From the NCBI GenBank assembly GCA_963728295.1, contig CAVSKB010000011.1, positions 434,001 through 498,000 on the forward strand: a DNA stretch of 64,000 bases. Direction: 5' to 3'. The DNA is from DATJKD01 sp963728295 (GTDB lineage: Bacteria > Pseudomonadota > Gammaproteobacteria > Steroidobacterales > Steroidobacteraceae). Within the stretch, counting starts at the first letter, position 1. Each line of letters starts with the position of its first letter. The position numbers and the translations under genes are program-made. Below the pieces are notes generated by a model. It was given only the letters and a program-made list of their open reading frames with translations. It did no database searches and was not told the origin of the DNA. Shown in pieces: positions 37,542 to 46,192 of the stretch.

Positions 37542-38717
37542 CTAGTCCATGTTGCTCGGTTTTTGAACGCCGCGCGCGTGCCTGGAGGCAAGTTTGCGCC
37601 ATTCCATCAGCATGAAATCCTCCTCCACCAGCACTTCCTCGAGCCACGAGCGATCGTGCCTATAGAACCACTGCGTCGATTCACGCGCACTGATGTCCTG
37701 CGACAGGAAATCCTCGATCGCGTAGCGGCGCCAACGCGTCACGAAGTCCGATCGGAACTTCATCCGCTCGTCCTCGTTCTCGCAGATCCGGGTGATGGCG
37801 AGAAAGCACCGGTGCTGTGTCTCGTTGATCGGCGTATAGAACTCGAAAAAGGTGAGCCCTGCGTCAGGGAAACCCTGCACCCGCAGGACCCCGGGAAGCC
37901 AGACCGATGCGGAGATCGCGCGTTTCGGTCTGGGGGCACCCGTGTCGGCAAAGCGGATCCCCGTCACGATGCCTTTCTGGTCCTCGATGTCCGTCTCGAA
38001 GTACATCGTCCCGGGATTGAAATGATCGATGACACCCTTGGGCCCGTTCTCCTCTTCAACCACCTCGCACTGCGGTCGGACCCCGACGTGCCCGAGCGGC
38101 ATTGTGGCCTTCGTGTTGAGAAGCAGCCTCGAGTCGCGATGCAGGTAGCGGTGGATCTCGTCGAGCCCGCCCTCGGGCCCGCTGCGCCAGTTGGCTTCGA
38201 CGATCCGGCTCTCGCCCTCCAGCACCCGCCCTTCATCGAAAAACGTCGGCGGAACATCGGTGCTCAGCGGCGGAATGGTTGCGTCGGCGTCCCCGACGAA
38301 CACGAAAACGATGCCGAGGGCTTCCTCGACTGGATAGATCTTGATGCGCCGCTTGCCGATCAGCTGGCTGCCCGGCGCTCCGATGATGTTGCAGAGAACT
38401 CCGTCCTCCCAGCGGTAGGTGAAGCCGTGGTACCAGCAGCTGATCGTTCCTTCGGTGTGGCACTCGGGCTTTTCCGAGAAGCGCACGCCGCGATGGATGC
38501 AGCGGTCCTTCATGGCGAAGACCCTGCCGCGAATGCGCCGGAACAGAATGTCCTCGCCAAGGATCTTTCTGGCGTGGACCTCGCCTTCACGCAGCTCGCG
38601 CGAATACCAGGCGGCATGCCAGTGGTTGCGGAAACCGACCTTTGCAGCGAAGTAGTTGCGCCAGGTCTTGACGCGGTTCAGGAGAGCCTCGTCTACGAAG
38701 TTGTCCTGAGTCATCAT
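37542..38717 (-). CDS. Rieske terminal oxygenase, carbazole-dioxygenase (CarAa)-like
   Basis: 391 aa alpha-only Rieske oxygenase. ALLNRVKTWRNYFAAKVGFRN and HWHAAWYSREL at the N-terminus resemble CarAa-type and related monooxygenases; cluster ligands are CIHRG and CWYHG (about residues 73-93), and the mononuclear iron ligands lie in GGLDEIHRYLHRD. First gene of the - strand operon; ferredoxin and reductase follow within the same operon. It would oxygenate the substrate handled by the LDI-like protein 26 bp downstream. ATG 38717, with an adjacent second ATG at 38714. Confidence 0.9.
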   Translation of the reverse strand: MMTQDNFVDEALLNRVKTWRNYFAAKVGFRNHWHAAWYSRELREGEVHARKILGEDILFRRIRGRVFAMKDRCIHRGVRFSEKPECHTEGTISCWYHGFTYRWEDGVLCNIIGAPGSQLIGKRRIKIYPVEEALGIVFVFVGDADATIPPLSTDVPPTFFDEGRVLEGESRIVEANWRSGPEGGLDEIHRYLHRDSRLLLNTKATMPLGHVGVRPQCEVVEEENGPKGVIDHFNPGTMYFETDIEDQKGIVTGIRFADTGAPRPKRAISASVWLPGVLRVQGFPDAGLTFFEFYTPINETQHRCFLAITRICENEDERMKFRSDFVTRWRRYAIEDFLSQDISARESTQWFYRHDRSWLEEVLVEEDFMLMEWRKLASRHARGVQKPSNMD

Positions 38718-39083
38718 CCGTCATCCCGATGCATTGACGTTAGAGTACAGCCCACGGCGATGAGCGGCGCCGTCTTTCTGGCGATGTTCCGGTGGCCACT
38801 CGCGCAGCGCCAAGGACACGCGCGACGCGCGTGGAAGGTGCACCGAAAATTAGCACGCTTGCGAACGAGTCGCAAGCGAGGCGTGCCGCTGCCCGCCCTG
38901 CGGACCTGCCCGCAGAAATTAGTGAGTTTGCAAACGGACCGCGCTTGTATAGCCTGTCGGGCATGCCGATTCCGGACGGACTTACCGCCCGGAACGGTCG
39001 GCGTCATCCTCGTTGACCATGCGGGCCAGAGGTCTGGGTCGGGGCCAGGGGGGCAGCGGCACGGTGAACTGGAGGTATCCGCG
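38718..39083. promoter_or_regulatory. 366 bp divergent regulatory region with direct and inverted repeats
   Basis: No gene is seen here. AAATTAG-containing 21-mers at 38847-38867 and 38916-38936 agree at 16 of 21 positions and are 69 bp apart; each ends in a CGCTTGCGAACG or AGTTTGCAAACG site, the second holding the perfect palindrome GTTTGCAAAC. A further inverted repeat, CGCTTGCGA and TCGCAAGCG with a 5-base loop, covers 38856-38878. CGTTAGAGTACA lies at 38738-38749 near the Rieske oxygenase start. It separates the - strand Rieske operon from the + strand ECH operon and likely controls both. Confidence 0.55.
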
Positions 39084-39884
39084 ATGACTACGGACATTCT
39101 CACCGAGATCGACGGCCCGGTCGCTCGCATCACGTTCAACCGACCGGCGGTGCGTAACGCGGCGAACACGGCGATGCTGATGGGCATGCGGCAGTTCTTG
39201 CTGGATGTCGAGCGGGATCGAAGCATCCGGTGCGTCCTGATCACGGGCGCGGGCGACCACTTCATGGCGGGTGGCGACGTTCAGGCTTTCAATGAAATGC
39301 TGAATCGTTCACCGGCGGAGCGGCGCACGGAGTTCGAAGGGCGGGTACAGTCGGCCGGTACCTTGTTCGTGCAGCTTGGCCGAATGCCTCAGCCGATCGT
39401 CGTAAAGGTCCGGGGAGCTGCGGCGGGCGCTGCACTCGGTTTCGTCTCGGGCGCCGATTTCGCCATCTGTGGCGCGAGTTCCGTGTTCGTGCTGGCCCAC
39501 GTCAACATAGGAGCGAGCCCGGATGGCACCAGCTCGTACTATCTGCCTCGGGTGCTGGGCGTCCGAAAGGCCAAGGAACTGGCAATTCTCGGTCAGAAAC
39601 TCAGCGCGGAAGAGGCGCTCGCCAGCGGGCTCGTCACTCGGGTGGTGCCGGATGCCGAGCTCGATTCGGCGGTCGCGGCCCTGGTGGACCGGATCGTCGC
39701 CGCACCGGCGGAAAGCGTTCGCCGCGCGAAGTTCCTGATGGACCAGTCCCTCGGCAATTCACTCGAGCGACAGCTGCAGCTCGAGGCACAATGCTTCGGC
39801 GAATGCGCTGCGACCGACGATTTCGCGGAGGGCGTCAGTGCCTTCGTGGGAAAGCGCAAGGCGACCTTCAACAGACCACGATGA
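39084..39884 (+). CDS. Enoyl-CoA hydratase/isomerase family protein (PaaG-like)
   Basis: 266 aa crotonase-fold protein. Oxyanion segment DHFMAGGDV and the GAAAGAALGFVSGAD helix are clear. Like 1370-2164 it lacks both hydratase glutamates but has an ASPDG aspartate in front of SSYYLPR, the dienoyl-isomerase/PaaG position. It heads a + strand operon (ECH, racemase, ferredoxin, GST, P450). ATG at 39084 has TGGAGG 10 bases upstream; a long upstream in-frame extension is the Rieske gene's antisense shadow. Confidence 0.88.
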   Translation: MTTDILTEIDGPVARITFNRPAVRNAANTAMLMGMRQFLLDVERDRSIRCVLITGAGDHFMAGGDVQAFNEMLNRSPAERRTEFEGRVQSAGTLFVQLGRMPQPIVVKVRGAAAGAALGFVSGADFAICGASSVFVLAHVNIGASPDGTSSYYLPRVLGVRKAKELAILGQKLSAEEALASGLVTRVVPDAELDSAVAALVDRIVAAPAESVRRAKFLMDQSLGNSLERQLQLEAQCFGECAATDDFAEGVSAFVGKRKATFNRPR

Positions 39885-39920
39885 TCCTGCTGCGACAACA
39901 TCGTCACTAGGAGTGCGGGT

Positions 39921-41078
39921 ATGAGCGCGGGGCCGTTGTCCGGGGTGAGGATCGTGGAAATCGCAGGCATCGGTCCTGGACCGTATGCCGCGATGCTGCT
40001 CGCCGACCTCGGAGCCGACATCCTGCGTGTCGAGCGAAAGGAGGGCATCGCTATTACCCGCCAGATCGGCATCGACGCTGCGAAAGACAGCTCCAATCGT
40101 GGACGGCCGTCGATCGCGGTGGACCTGAAGCACAGCCAGGGGTTGTCACTGGTGCTCGATCTTGTCAGCGGGGCGGCGGCGCTGATCGAGGGTTTCCGAC
40201 CGGGCGTCATGGAGCGGCTGGGGCTCGGTCCGGACGTCTGCCTCGGACGGAATCCGCGCCTCGTATACGGACGCATGACTGGCTGGGGCCAGACCGGGCC
40301 GCTCGCCAAGAGCGCCGGTCACGACATCAACTACATCGCTCTCTCCGGGATGCTTCACACGTTCGCCCGCGCCGGTGAGCGTCCGCTCCCGCCGGGCAAC
40401 GCGGTCGGCGACATGGGCGGCGGCGGGCTGATGCTCGCGTTCGGTCTTGTCTGCGGGCTGTACGAAGCGAAGTCCTCCGGTCGCGGGCAGGTCGTGGATG
40501 CCGCGATGTTCGAAGGAGCCGCATCGCTCGGCACGAGTCTGTTCGTCATGTCGGCGATGGGTCTCCATGACGCGAACGCCCCGGGGACGAACATGTCTGA
40601 CACCGGCGCTCACTTCTATGAGGTCTACGAGACAAAGGATGGGCGCCATGTGGCCGTCGGAGCGATCGAGCCGCAGTTCTACGCCGAGTTGCTGCGTGGG
40701 TTGGAACTCGATGCGAAGTCCCTGCCCGCGCAGATGGATCGAAGTGCCTGGCCGGAGATGAAGCTCAGGCTTGCCGAGATCTTCAGAACCAGGACGCGGG
40801 ACGACTGGGAGCGGGTCTTCTCGGGAAAGGATGCATGCGTTTCACCGGTGCTGGCCCCTGCGGAGGCCGCCCGGCATCCACACGCCGTGGCGCGCGGCAG
40901 CTTCTGCGAACCGGGTGGTGTGCTGCAGCCGGCCCCGGTTCCCCGCTTCAGCAGGACCCCGGGAGCGATCGCATCGGCGCCTGCCATCCCGGGTCCGATT
41001 GCGGATTCGGCGCTTATCGCCTGGGGCGTCGATGCGCCGCGCGTCGAGGCCCTCCGCGCCGCGGGTGCGCTGCTGTGA
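39921..41078 (+). CDS. Alpha-methylacyl-CoA racemase (AMACR-like)
   Basis: 385 aa class III CoA-transferase-fold enzyme with the racemase signature: GHDINY with the catalytic His (about 135), DMGGGG with the catalytic Asp, and GAIEPQFY. AMACR enzymes interconvert (2R)- and (2S)-methylacyl-CoA so that methyl-branched chains from isoprenoids or sterol side chains can enter beta-oxidation. RGSF near the C-terminus is conserved too. The TGA at 41078 is 23 bases from the ferredoxin start. A paralogue with the same motifs is at 50867-52009. Confidence 0.9.
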   Translation: MSAGPLSGVRIVEIAGIGPGPYAAMLLADLGADILRVERKEGIAITRQIGIDAAKDSSNRGRPSIAVDLKHSQGLSLVLDLVSGAAALIEGFRPGVMERLGLGPDVCLGRNPRLVYGRMTGWGQTGPLAKSAGHDINYIALSGMLHTFARAGERPLPPGNAVGDMGGGGLMLAFGLVCGLYEAKSSGRGQVVDAAMFEGAASLGTSLFVMSAMGLHDANAPGTNMSDTGAHFYEVYETKDGRHVAVGAIEPQFYAELLRGLELDAKSLPAQMDRSAWPEMKLRLAEIFRTRTRDDWERVFSGKDACVSPVLAPAEAARHPHAVARGSFCEPGGVLQPAPVPRFSRTPGAIASAPAIPGPIADSALIAWGVDAPRVEALRAAGALL

Positions 41079-41101
41079 CCGAAGTGACGGAGGAGGGAAG
41101 C

Positions 41102-41425
41102 GTGGTGAGCCCGAAGTTGGTCAGGGTCTGTGGCGTCGAAGAAATCGACTCCGACTCACACATGCAGGTGCGCGTGCCGGATCTGGGTGCGCTCGCCGTT
41201 TACCACGTCGATGGCCGATTCTACGTCACGGCCGATGCGTGCACGCACATGCAGGCCTCGCTCGGCGAGGAGGGCACGCTCGAAGGGCACGTCATTCAGT
41301 GCTCGTGGCACAACGGGAAATTCGATATCCGAACCGGCGCGGTGCTCGGCCCGCCTTGCCCGGCTCCGCTCAAGACGTATCGCGTGTGCGTCGAGGAGGG
41401 GTCGATCTTCGTCGAGGCTGACTGA
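41102..41425 (+). CDS. Rieske-type ferredoxin
   Basis: 107 aa [2Fe-2S] Rieske ferredoxin: CTHMQAS and CSWHNGKFD carry the two Cys and two His ligands, and GPPCPAPLKTY is typical of the C-terminal part. Likely electron carrier for a Rieske oxygenase or the nearby P450. GTG at 41102 (or 41105) has GGAGGAGGG at good distance; a GTG overlapping the racemase stop at 41076 is an alternative without a ribosome-binding site. Unlike 35251-35578, it has no frame damage. Confidence 0.88.
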   Translation: MVSPKLVRVCGVEEIDSDSHMQVRVPDLGALAVYHVDGRFYVTADACTHMQASLGEEGTLEGHVIQCSWHNGKFDIRTGAVLGPPCPAPLKTYRVCVEEGSIFVEAD

Positions 41426-41466
41426 CGCGCGGCCACGATCTTCCGTTCTACGGGAACCGGACCGAA

Positions 41467-42159
41467 ATGCTAGAGCTGTATACGGCGCGGTCGCCCGTGG
41501 TCTTCAAGGTATTGATCGCGCTGGAGGAGATGGGGCTCTCCTTCCGGTCGATTCCGCTCGACGTGACAAAGGGTGAGCAGTACTCCGAATCGTTTGCGGC
41601 CATCAACCCCAACGCCCGAATACCTGCCCTAGTGGATCATGCTCCTGCCGATGGCGGACCACCGATCGCCCTGGCCGAATCCGGCGCAATCCTCGTCTAC
41701 CTGGCCGAAAAGACTGGACTATTTCTGCCAACCGCCGCCCGGCAGCGCGCCGAGGTTCTGCAGTGGGTGTTCTGGCAGATGGCAAGCCTCGGCCCGACGA
41801 TGGGACAGACGCGGCATTTCCTCCTGTTCGCGCGGGAGAGGTGCCCCTATGCCATCGAGCGCTTCAGCCACGAGGCCGCCCGCCTGTATGACGTGCTCGA
41901 CAAGCGGTTGACCGGGCGCGACTACGTCTGTGGCGACTATTCGATCGCCGACATGGCGTGCTGGCCCTGGCTGCTCTATTCGAAGAGCAACGGCCTCGAT
42001 CTGGACACCCGCCCCCATGTCGCCCGCTGGTTCCGGCAGGTGGCATCGCGACCGGCCGTGGAACGCGTCGCGGAGACGTGGTGGAACGGGCTGCCGATCG
42101 AGACGGCGCTGCCTCTCGACCGAGAGGCGCAAAAGATCCTGTTCGGCTGGAAGAACTGA
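41467..42159 (+). CDS. Glutathione S-transferase family protein
   Basis: 230 aa GST. The N-terminal thioredoxin-fold half has LYTARSPVVFKVLIALEEMGL and NPNARIPAL with the conserved cis-Pro, followed by ESGAILVYLAEKTG; the C-terminal helical half has YSIADMACWPWL. Closest in style to YfcG/Ure2-like GSTs. In a degradation operon it may open epoxides, isomerise double bonds or remove reactive products. Stop at 42159, 71 bp before the P450. Confidence 0.9.
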   Translation: MLELYTARSPVVFKVLIALEEMGLSFRSIPLDVTKGEQYSESFAAINPNARIPALVDHAPADGGPPIALAESGAILVYLAEKTGLFLPTAARQRAEVLQWVFWQMASLGPTMGQTRHFLLFARERCPYAIERFSHEAARLYDVLDKRLTGRDYVCGDYSIADMACWPWLLYSKSNGLDLDTRPHVARWFRQVASRPAVERVAETWWNGLPIETALPLDREAQKILFGWKN

Positions 42160-42230
42160 ACTTTGCTGACGTTCGGGCAGGTATTGGTTACATTGCTTAC
42201 GAATCGACACCGTGCGATCGGAGACCAACG

Positions 42231-43472
42231 ATGAACGCGTCACCAGCCGTCGACGTCGAGCTTGCGAGCCTTGCCCCGCTGGGGGATGGGATGCTGCCGA
42301 AGCTCAATACACTGCGCGAACAGGATCCGCTGTTCTGGAGCGAAAAATCGCATTGCTGGATCGTCACCGGTCACGCCGAGGTCATCGAGGGTTTCAGCGG
42401 AACGTTGCCGCTCCTGAACGGCAAGATGGAGGCCGTGTTGGGACGGGTCATGCCGTCGGACGAGCTCCACAGGCGGTATCCAAACTCACTGCGCTACATG
42501 CCGAAGATCTTGCCGAACATGGACGGCCCGCAACACGCACGGTTGCGCAAGTTCTTCGTGAAGGCATTCAGCCGCAAGATCGTCGAGGACCTGCGGCCGT
42601 ATGTCCGCGAACGAGTCCGAACGATCCTGGATCGGGCCGCCGCACAGCGCGACGTCGAATTCAACGAAGAGGTGGCCCGCCAGCTGCCCGGTGCAGTGAT
42701 CCTGCGGCTGCTCGGCATGCCGGAAACATATCTGCAGCGCCTGAAGGCCTGGACGGATGGCGTGACCCGCGCGCTGACCTCGTTTGATCCCCAGCCAGAA
42801 TGGCTCGACCAGCTGGAGGTCGTCGTCAGCGAGATGGCCGAAATCTTCACCCGCGAGATCGAGGCGCGGCGCATAAAGCCCGGCAGCGATTTCATAACGG
42901 CGCTCGTACACGCCCACGACGAGGGCGACACCCTCAGCATTGACGAGATGATCGGGGCTCTCATCCTCATCATCGTCGCGGGGCACGACACGACCAGCAA
43001 TTCGATGACGCTCGGCACGCGCGTCCTGGCGCGCAACCCCGCGGACTGGGAGACGCTGCGTCAGCATCCAGAACGAGGCCTCGAAGCGGCGATCGAGCTG
43101 ATGCGCTACGCAGCGATGTCGACGGCGCAACCGCGGCTCGCGGCTCAGGACTTCGAGTGGCGCGGGCGGAAGATCCGGAAGGACGACCTGGTCATGCTGA
43201 TGATCGCGGGTGGCAACCGTGATCCGCGGGTCTTCGCGGACCCGGAGAAGCTGGATCTGCAGCGAGCCAACGACACGTCACTGACGTTTGCGCCTGGTCT
43301 GCATCACTGCATCGGGCACATGCTGGCGAAGGTGCAGCTGAGCGAGTTCTTTGCCGCGCTGGCCGAGCGGTTCGAGCCGCTGGAGATCGTCGAGGAGCCC
43401 GAGTTCGCGCCGAATCTCGTGTTTCGCGGCGTCTACGGCTTCAAGGTCCGTTTTCGCCCACGGGCAGTCTGA
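42231..43472 (+). CDS. Cytochrome P450
   Basis: 413 aa bacterial P450 with I-helix IVAGHDTTSNS, K-helix IELMRYAAM (ExxR) and heme loop FAPGLHHCIGHML. It resembles 48748-50016 more than 25017-26267: the N-termini align (LPKLNTLREQDPLFWSE and IPRLAAIRESEPIFWSE) and both have HHCIGH. ATG at 42231 after CGGAGACC; the 71 bp before it may contain its own promoter. Last + strand gene before the terminator at 43469. Confidence 0.93.
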   Translation: MNASPAVDVELASLAPLGDGMLPKLNTLREQDPLFWSEKSHCWIVTGHAEVIEGFSGTLPLLNGKMEAVLGRVMPSDELHRRYPNSLRYMPKILPNMDGPQHARLRKFFVKAFSRKIVEDLRPYVRERVRTILDRAAAQRDVEFNEEVARQLPGAVILRLLGMPETYLQRLKAWTDGVTRALTSFDPQPEWLDQLEVVVSEMAEIFTREIEARRIKPGSDFITALVHAHDEGDTLSIDEMIGALILIIVAGHDTTSNSMTLGTRVLARNPADWETLRQHPERGLEAAIELMRYAAMSTAQPRLAAQDFEWRGRKIRKDDLVMLMIAGGNRDPRVFADPEKLDLQRANDTSLTFAPGLHHCIGHMLAKVQLSEFFAALAERFEPLEIVEEPEFAPNLVFRGVYGFKVRFRPRAV

Positions 43473-43497
43473 GCCAGCCCGAATCGAGCTGGCTCAG
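43469..43497. terminator. Bidirectional hairpin sharing both stop codons
   Basis: CTGAGCCAGC (43469-43478) and GCTGGCTCAG (43488-43497) form a perfect 10 bp stem with a 9-base loop. The TGA of the P450 lies in the left arm and the TGA of the convergent small gene in the right arm. The sequence beyond (GATTATTC) is only weakly T-rich. Confidence 0.65.
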
Positions 43498-43697
43498 CGA
43501 TTATTCTCCAGACCCAGTCTCTCTGCAGCCTCGACCATCAGGGTGAGCTGGTCATCGATCGCGACCGACATTCGGTCGAGATCTTCCACAGACGCGGTGA
43601 ACTGCAGCGTTTCGCCTGCGCGGGTGACGATTTCGACGACGTAATCCCACGCGTCACCATCGATTCGCCGAATAGAGAATTGCTCCAGCGCTGGCAT
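43494..43697 (-). CDS. Small hypothetical protein downstream of EcK-like kinase
   Basis: 67 aa protein beginning MPALEQFSIRRIDG, with a beta-strand-rich N-terminal half and a helical tail ending LGLENNR. ATG at 43697 has GGAG 8 bases upstream; an ATG at 43715 without such a site is less likely. It follows the kinase at 43758-44960 by 60 bp. No family recognised; its size suggests a small partner protein. Confidence 0.6.
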   Translation of the reverse strand: MPALEQFSIRRIDGDAWDYVVEIVTRAGETLQFTASVEDLDRMSVAIDDQLTLMVEAAERLGLENNR

Positions 43698-43757
43698 GGC
43701 TTTTCTCCGGTTCATGATTCTCGTCGTGGCGGGCGAACTTCGACATCCATCGCGGCG

Positions 43758-44960
43758 TCAGCCGCGGAGCAGCGCCAGGCTGCCAAGATCATCGACGGCG
43801 ATCGCTGCCCTTCGGATGATCTCCAGTGATTCGGAGTCGGGTTGCATGCTCGGCTGCAGCGCTCCGAATCCGATCGTGACCAGCCAGCCGACGAACGTGT
43901 AGAGGGTCTGGCGCCGGTAGAGCTCCCAGGCCGCTCCCGGGGTGGGAGGATTGCCACCCTTTGCCCTGACGCGGTCGAGATAGAACTTCAACAACTCCTT
44001 CTCCCAGCTTCGACGGTTTTCGACCGGCAGCGACGTCAGCATCGCGTACGCGAAGTCGTGGCTCCAGGCGCCCTTCATCGTGCATTGCCAGTCGGAAAGG
44101 CCTATCCGGCCCGAGGCAGTCTTGTAGTAATTCCTGAGGTGTGGATCGCCGTGAAGGTAGGTCAATGGCGCCCGGCTGCTGATGTCCATCGACTTGACGA
44201 AGGCACTCCAGATCTCTTCGCCGCGAGTCGACAACGCGTGAGGAACGACCGACCGGGCTCTCTCGAACCCTGTAGCCGTGAGTTCGCGCAGCTCCATTCC
44301 TTCGGTCAACGTCGCACAGTACTTGTCCGGCTTCATCAACCACCGGAATTCGTTGTCGAGCCGAGGACTCTCCCAGTATTTCGCATGGGTGTCGGCAAGG
44401 ATCGTCAGCATGCCTTCGATGTCCGAGCGCAGCACGGGCGTGCTCACCTCGTAGAAGCTCGCTCCCTTCGAGACGCTCACGTCGTCCATGATGATCGACA
44501 GGCGATAGGTGCGCGGCTCCAGTACGGAGTGGTAGGCACGCGGGGCTTCGATATCGAGTTCCGGACGGATGACGCTGTAGAAGCCCGGCTCGTTCTCGAT
44601 GATCCCGCAACGCAACAGGTGCAGGCGCGTGTAGAAGCTCTTGAGGCACTTGTGAAACAAGTCCCGCGGCAAGCGCGCCCGGTCACCCGCGGCGTTGTAG
44701 GTCACCCTGAAGGCGCAGCGGTCCCCGGAGCCGGAGGTCGCGGCGCCCAGCGTGATCGAGGTCACCTGCGCATCCGGATGCCCGGCGCATAGGATCTTCG
44801 TCAGGTATTCCGGAGTAAGCGCCTGCGGCGACGGCGGCACGCGGTCGAGATCCAGTGGCTTCGGGTTGCTCAGGAGCTCCCACGCCACGCTGCGGCCGAT
44901 TCTCTGGATGGCGGACGCGCGCCTGAATTCCTTGCCGATGTCAGCCCAGGTTCCGGCCAT
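43758..44960 (-). CDS. Ecdysteroid-kinase-like phosphotransferase (paralogue of 28289-29488)
   Basis: 400 aa small-molecule kinase with HGDPHLRNYYK and DWQCTMKGAWSHDFAYAML, matching the 28289 protein end to end (shared LCAGHPDAQVTS/LCRNHPGARVTS, FHKCLKSFYTR/FNKCSKGFHTR, RRQTLYTFVGWL). Here it is not next to an oxygenase but is followed by a 67 aa protein and faces away from the MaoC pair. Start ATG 44960 has GAGGCGG upstream. Substrate unknown; intact catalytic residues imply an active kinase. Confidence 0.88.
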   Translation of the reverse strand: MAGTWADIGKEFRRASAIQRIGRSVAWELLSNPKPLDLDRVPPSPQALTPEYLTKILCAGHPDAQVTSITLGAATSGSGDRCAFRVTYNAAGDRARLPRDLFHKCLKSFYTRLHLLRCGIIENEPGFYSVIRPELDIEAPRAYHSVLEPRTYRLSIIMDDVSVSKGASFYEVSTPVLRSDIEGMLTILADTHAKYWESPRLDNEFRWLMKPDKYCATLTEGMELRELTATGFERARSVVPHALSTRGEEIWSAFVKSMDISSRAPLTYLHGDPHLRNYYKTASGRIGLSDWQCTMKGAWSHDFAYAMLTSLPVENRRSWEKELLKFYLDRVRAKGGNPPTPGAAWELYRRQTLYTFVGWLVTIGFGALQPSMQPDSESLEIIRRAAIAVDDLGSLALLRG

Positions 44961-45130
44961 GCCGCCTCCTCACCAGGTCCGTGACGCGAAACGCCCGTCC
45001 GTGAAACTCGAAAGGCGCCGCGAATCCGCTCAGGCCGGATTCTCACCGGCACGTCGAGGGACCCTAAGCGACGTCGCAGTGAACAGTCAAATGCAATCAG
45101 GCGCGCCGGTTGTGCGGACCAGGCACTGGG

Positions 45131-45544
45131 TCAGCCGAACGTCAGTGTCACCGACGCCGTAGCGGTATCCATTCCGTCTCCATCCTTCGCCCAGAGCGTC
45201 AGGGACGCCTGGCGGCCGCTCTCATCGTCGGTCGTGCGCACGACACGGCCGCCGCAGCGGACCGGGCCGGGAAAGTGCGGTCGATGGTAGCGGACCGTGA
45301 AATCCGTGACCGTCGCAACCTCTGGAGGAATCCAGCGAGCGACCGCCTCGCACATGATTGCGAACGTGAACCAGCCATGGACGATCACGCCCGAAAAGCC
45401 CTGGTTCACCATGTACTCGTGATCCCAGTGCTGGCGCGAGAAATCACCGGAGGCACCGGCGTACCGCACGAGCTGCTCGGTATCGACGACGCGCTCGAAC
45501 TGGGGCACGTTGTCACCGGCCTGGATTTTCTCGAATGAGCTCAT
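45131..45544 (-). CDS. MaoC-like hydratase subunit
   Basis: 137 aa hot-dog-fold protein: ASGDFSRQHWDHEYMVNQGF and VIVHGWFTFAI hold the hydratase-2-type Asp and His, though the usual NPIH is QHWD. It hydrates a 2-enoyl-CoA together with its neighbour. It lies 19 bp after the gene at 45564-46058; the pair resembles split MaoC enzymes such as ChsH1/ChsH2 of steroid side-chain degradation. ATG at 45544; upstream in-frame codons overlap the partner gene. Confidence 0.85.
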   Translation of the reverse strand: MSSFEKIQAGDNVPQFERVVDTEQLVRYAGASGDFSRQHWDHEYMVNQGFSGVIVHGWFTFAIMCEAVARWIPPEVATVTDFTVRYHRPHFPGPVRCGGRVVRTTDDESGRQASLTLWAKDGDGMDTATASVTLTFG

Positions 45545-45563
45545 CTCGAGGCGCCGGTATGTT

Positions 45564-46058
45564 TCAGAAGCTGACAGAAACGATCCGGACCTGGGCCACG
45601 GGCTGTTGGAGGGCATCGTCCAGGATGAGGTCGGCGCTCTGGAAAAGCATCGGTCCTTGTCGTCCGTCCTTGCGCATCGCGCCTGCATAGCGTGCGAACG
45701 AAGTAATGCGGTCGCCGGGCCGTATCGGTCGCCAGGTGCGCGCCGTGTCGTCCGTATGGAGCATCCGCCCTAGTGCAGGTACCGTGGCGAAAATTTCCGG
45801 AATGTGACCGACGACGAACGTCGAGACGAACGCGGGCGGCGCGATCATCCCTCCGAACCGAGTCGTCTGCGCGAATTCCTCGTCGAAATACAACTGGCTC
45901 GCCGCTCCGATCGCGGCGGCGAACCTCCGGATCATGCTTCGGTCGATCTCGGTGACGCTCGCGCTCGTCTCGAGGCCAACTCGCCTGTTCAGCTGCTCCA
46001 GCAGCGCATCCCAGTCGAGCGCGATCGAAGGGTCATCGCTGGTAGATCCCGGCGTCAA
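45564..46058 (-). CDS. FAS1/MaoC N-terminal-like dehydratase subunit
   Basis: 164 aa hot-dog-fold protein of the FAS1-type dehydratase N-terminal group (RFAAAIGA, FGGMIAPPAFVSTFV, then RPIRPGDRITSFARYA). It lacks the catalytic Asp/His loop found in the partner at 45131-45544, as expected for the non-catalytic, substrate-binding half of a heteromeric hydratase. Apparent TTG start at 46058 with GGAG 8 bases upstream. Confidence 0.8.
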   Translation of the reverse strand: MTPGSTSDDPSIALDWDALLEQLNRRVGLETSASVTEIDRSMIRRFAAAIGAASQLYFDEEFAQTTRFGGMIAPPAFVSTFVVGHIPEIFATVPALGRMLHTDDTARTWRPIRPGDRITSFARYAGAMRKDGRQGPMLFQSADLILDDALQQPVAQVRIVSVSF

Positions 46059-46163
46059 TTTGCGGCACTCCGCGTCGAGACAGCCCTGCGATGTTCGCCG
46101 GGCGACTCGTACGTTGCCATGATCGCGCGGAAGAGTGCTCTACGCATCCATCTATGCTGCGCG

Positions 46164-46192
46164 TTGACACGCCGTCTGGGAACGGGTATTGC
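46164..46192 (+). promoter_or_regulatory. Predicted sigma-70 promoter
   Basis: Consensus TTGACA at 46164-46169, 17-base spacer, TATTGC at 46187-46192. It lies in the 237 bp gap before the gene at 46296, giving a leader of about 100 bases. Nothing else is evident in this gap. Confidence 0.4.

Noticed and set aside
37491..39083. Upstream extension of the ECH frame at 39084
   Set aside because: It is antisense to the Rieske oxygenase; the ECH has a ribosome-binding site at 39084.
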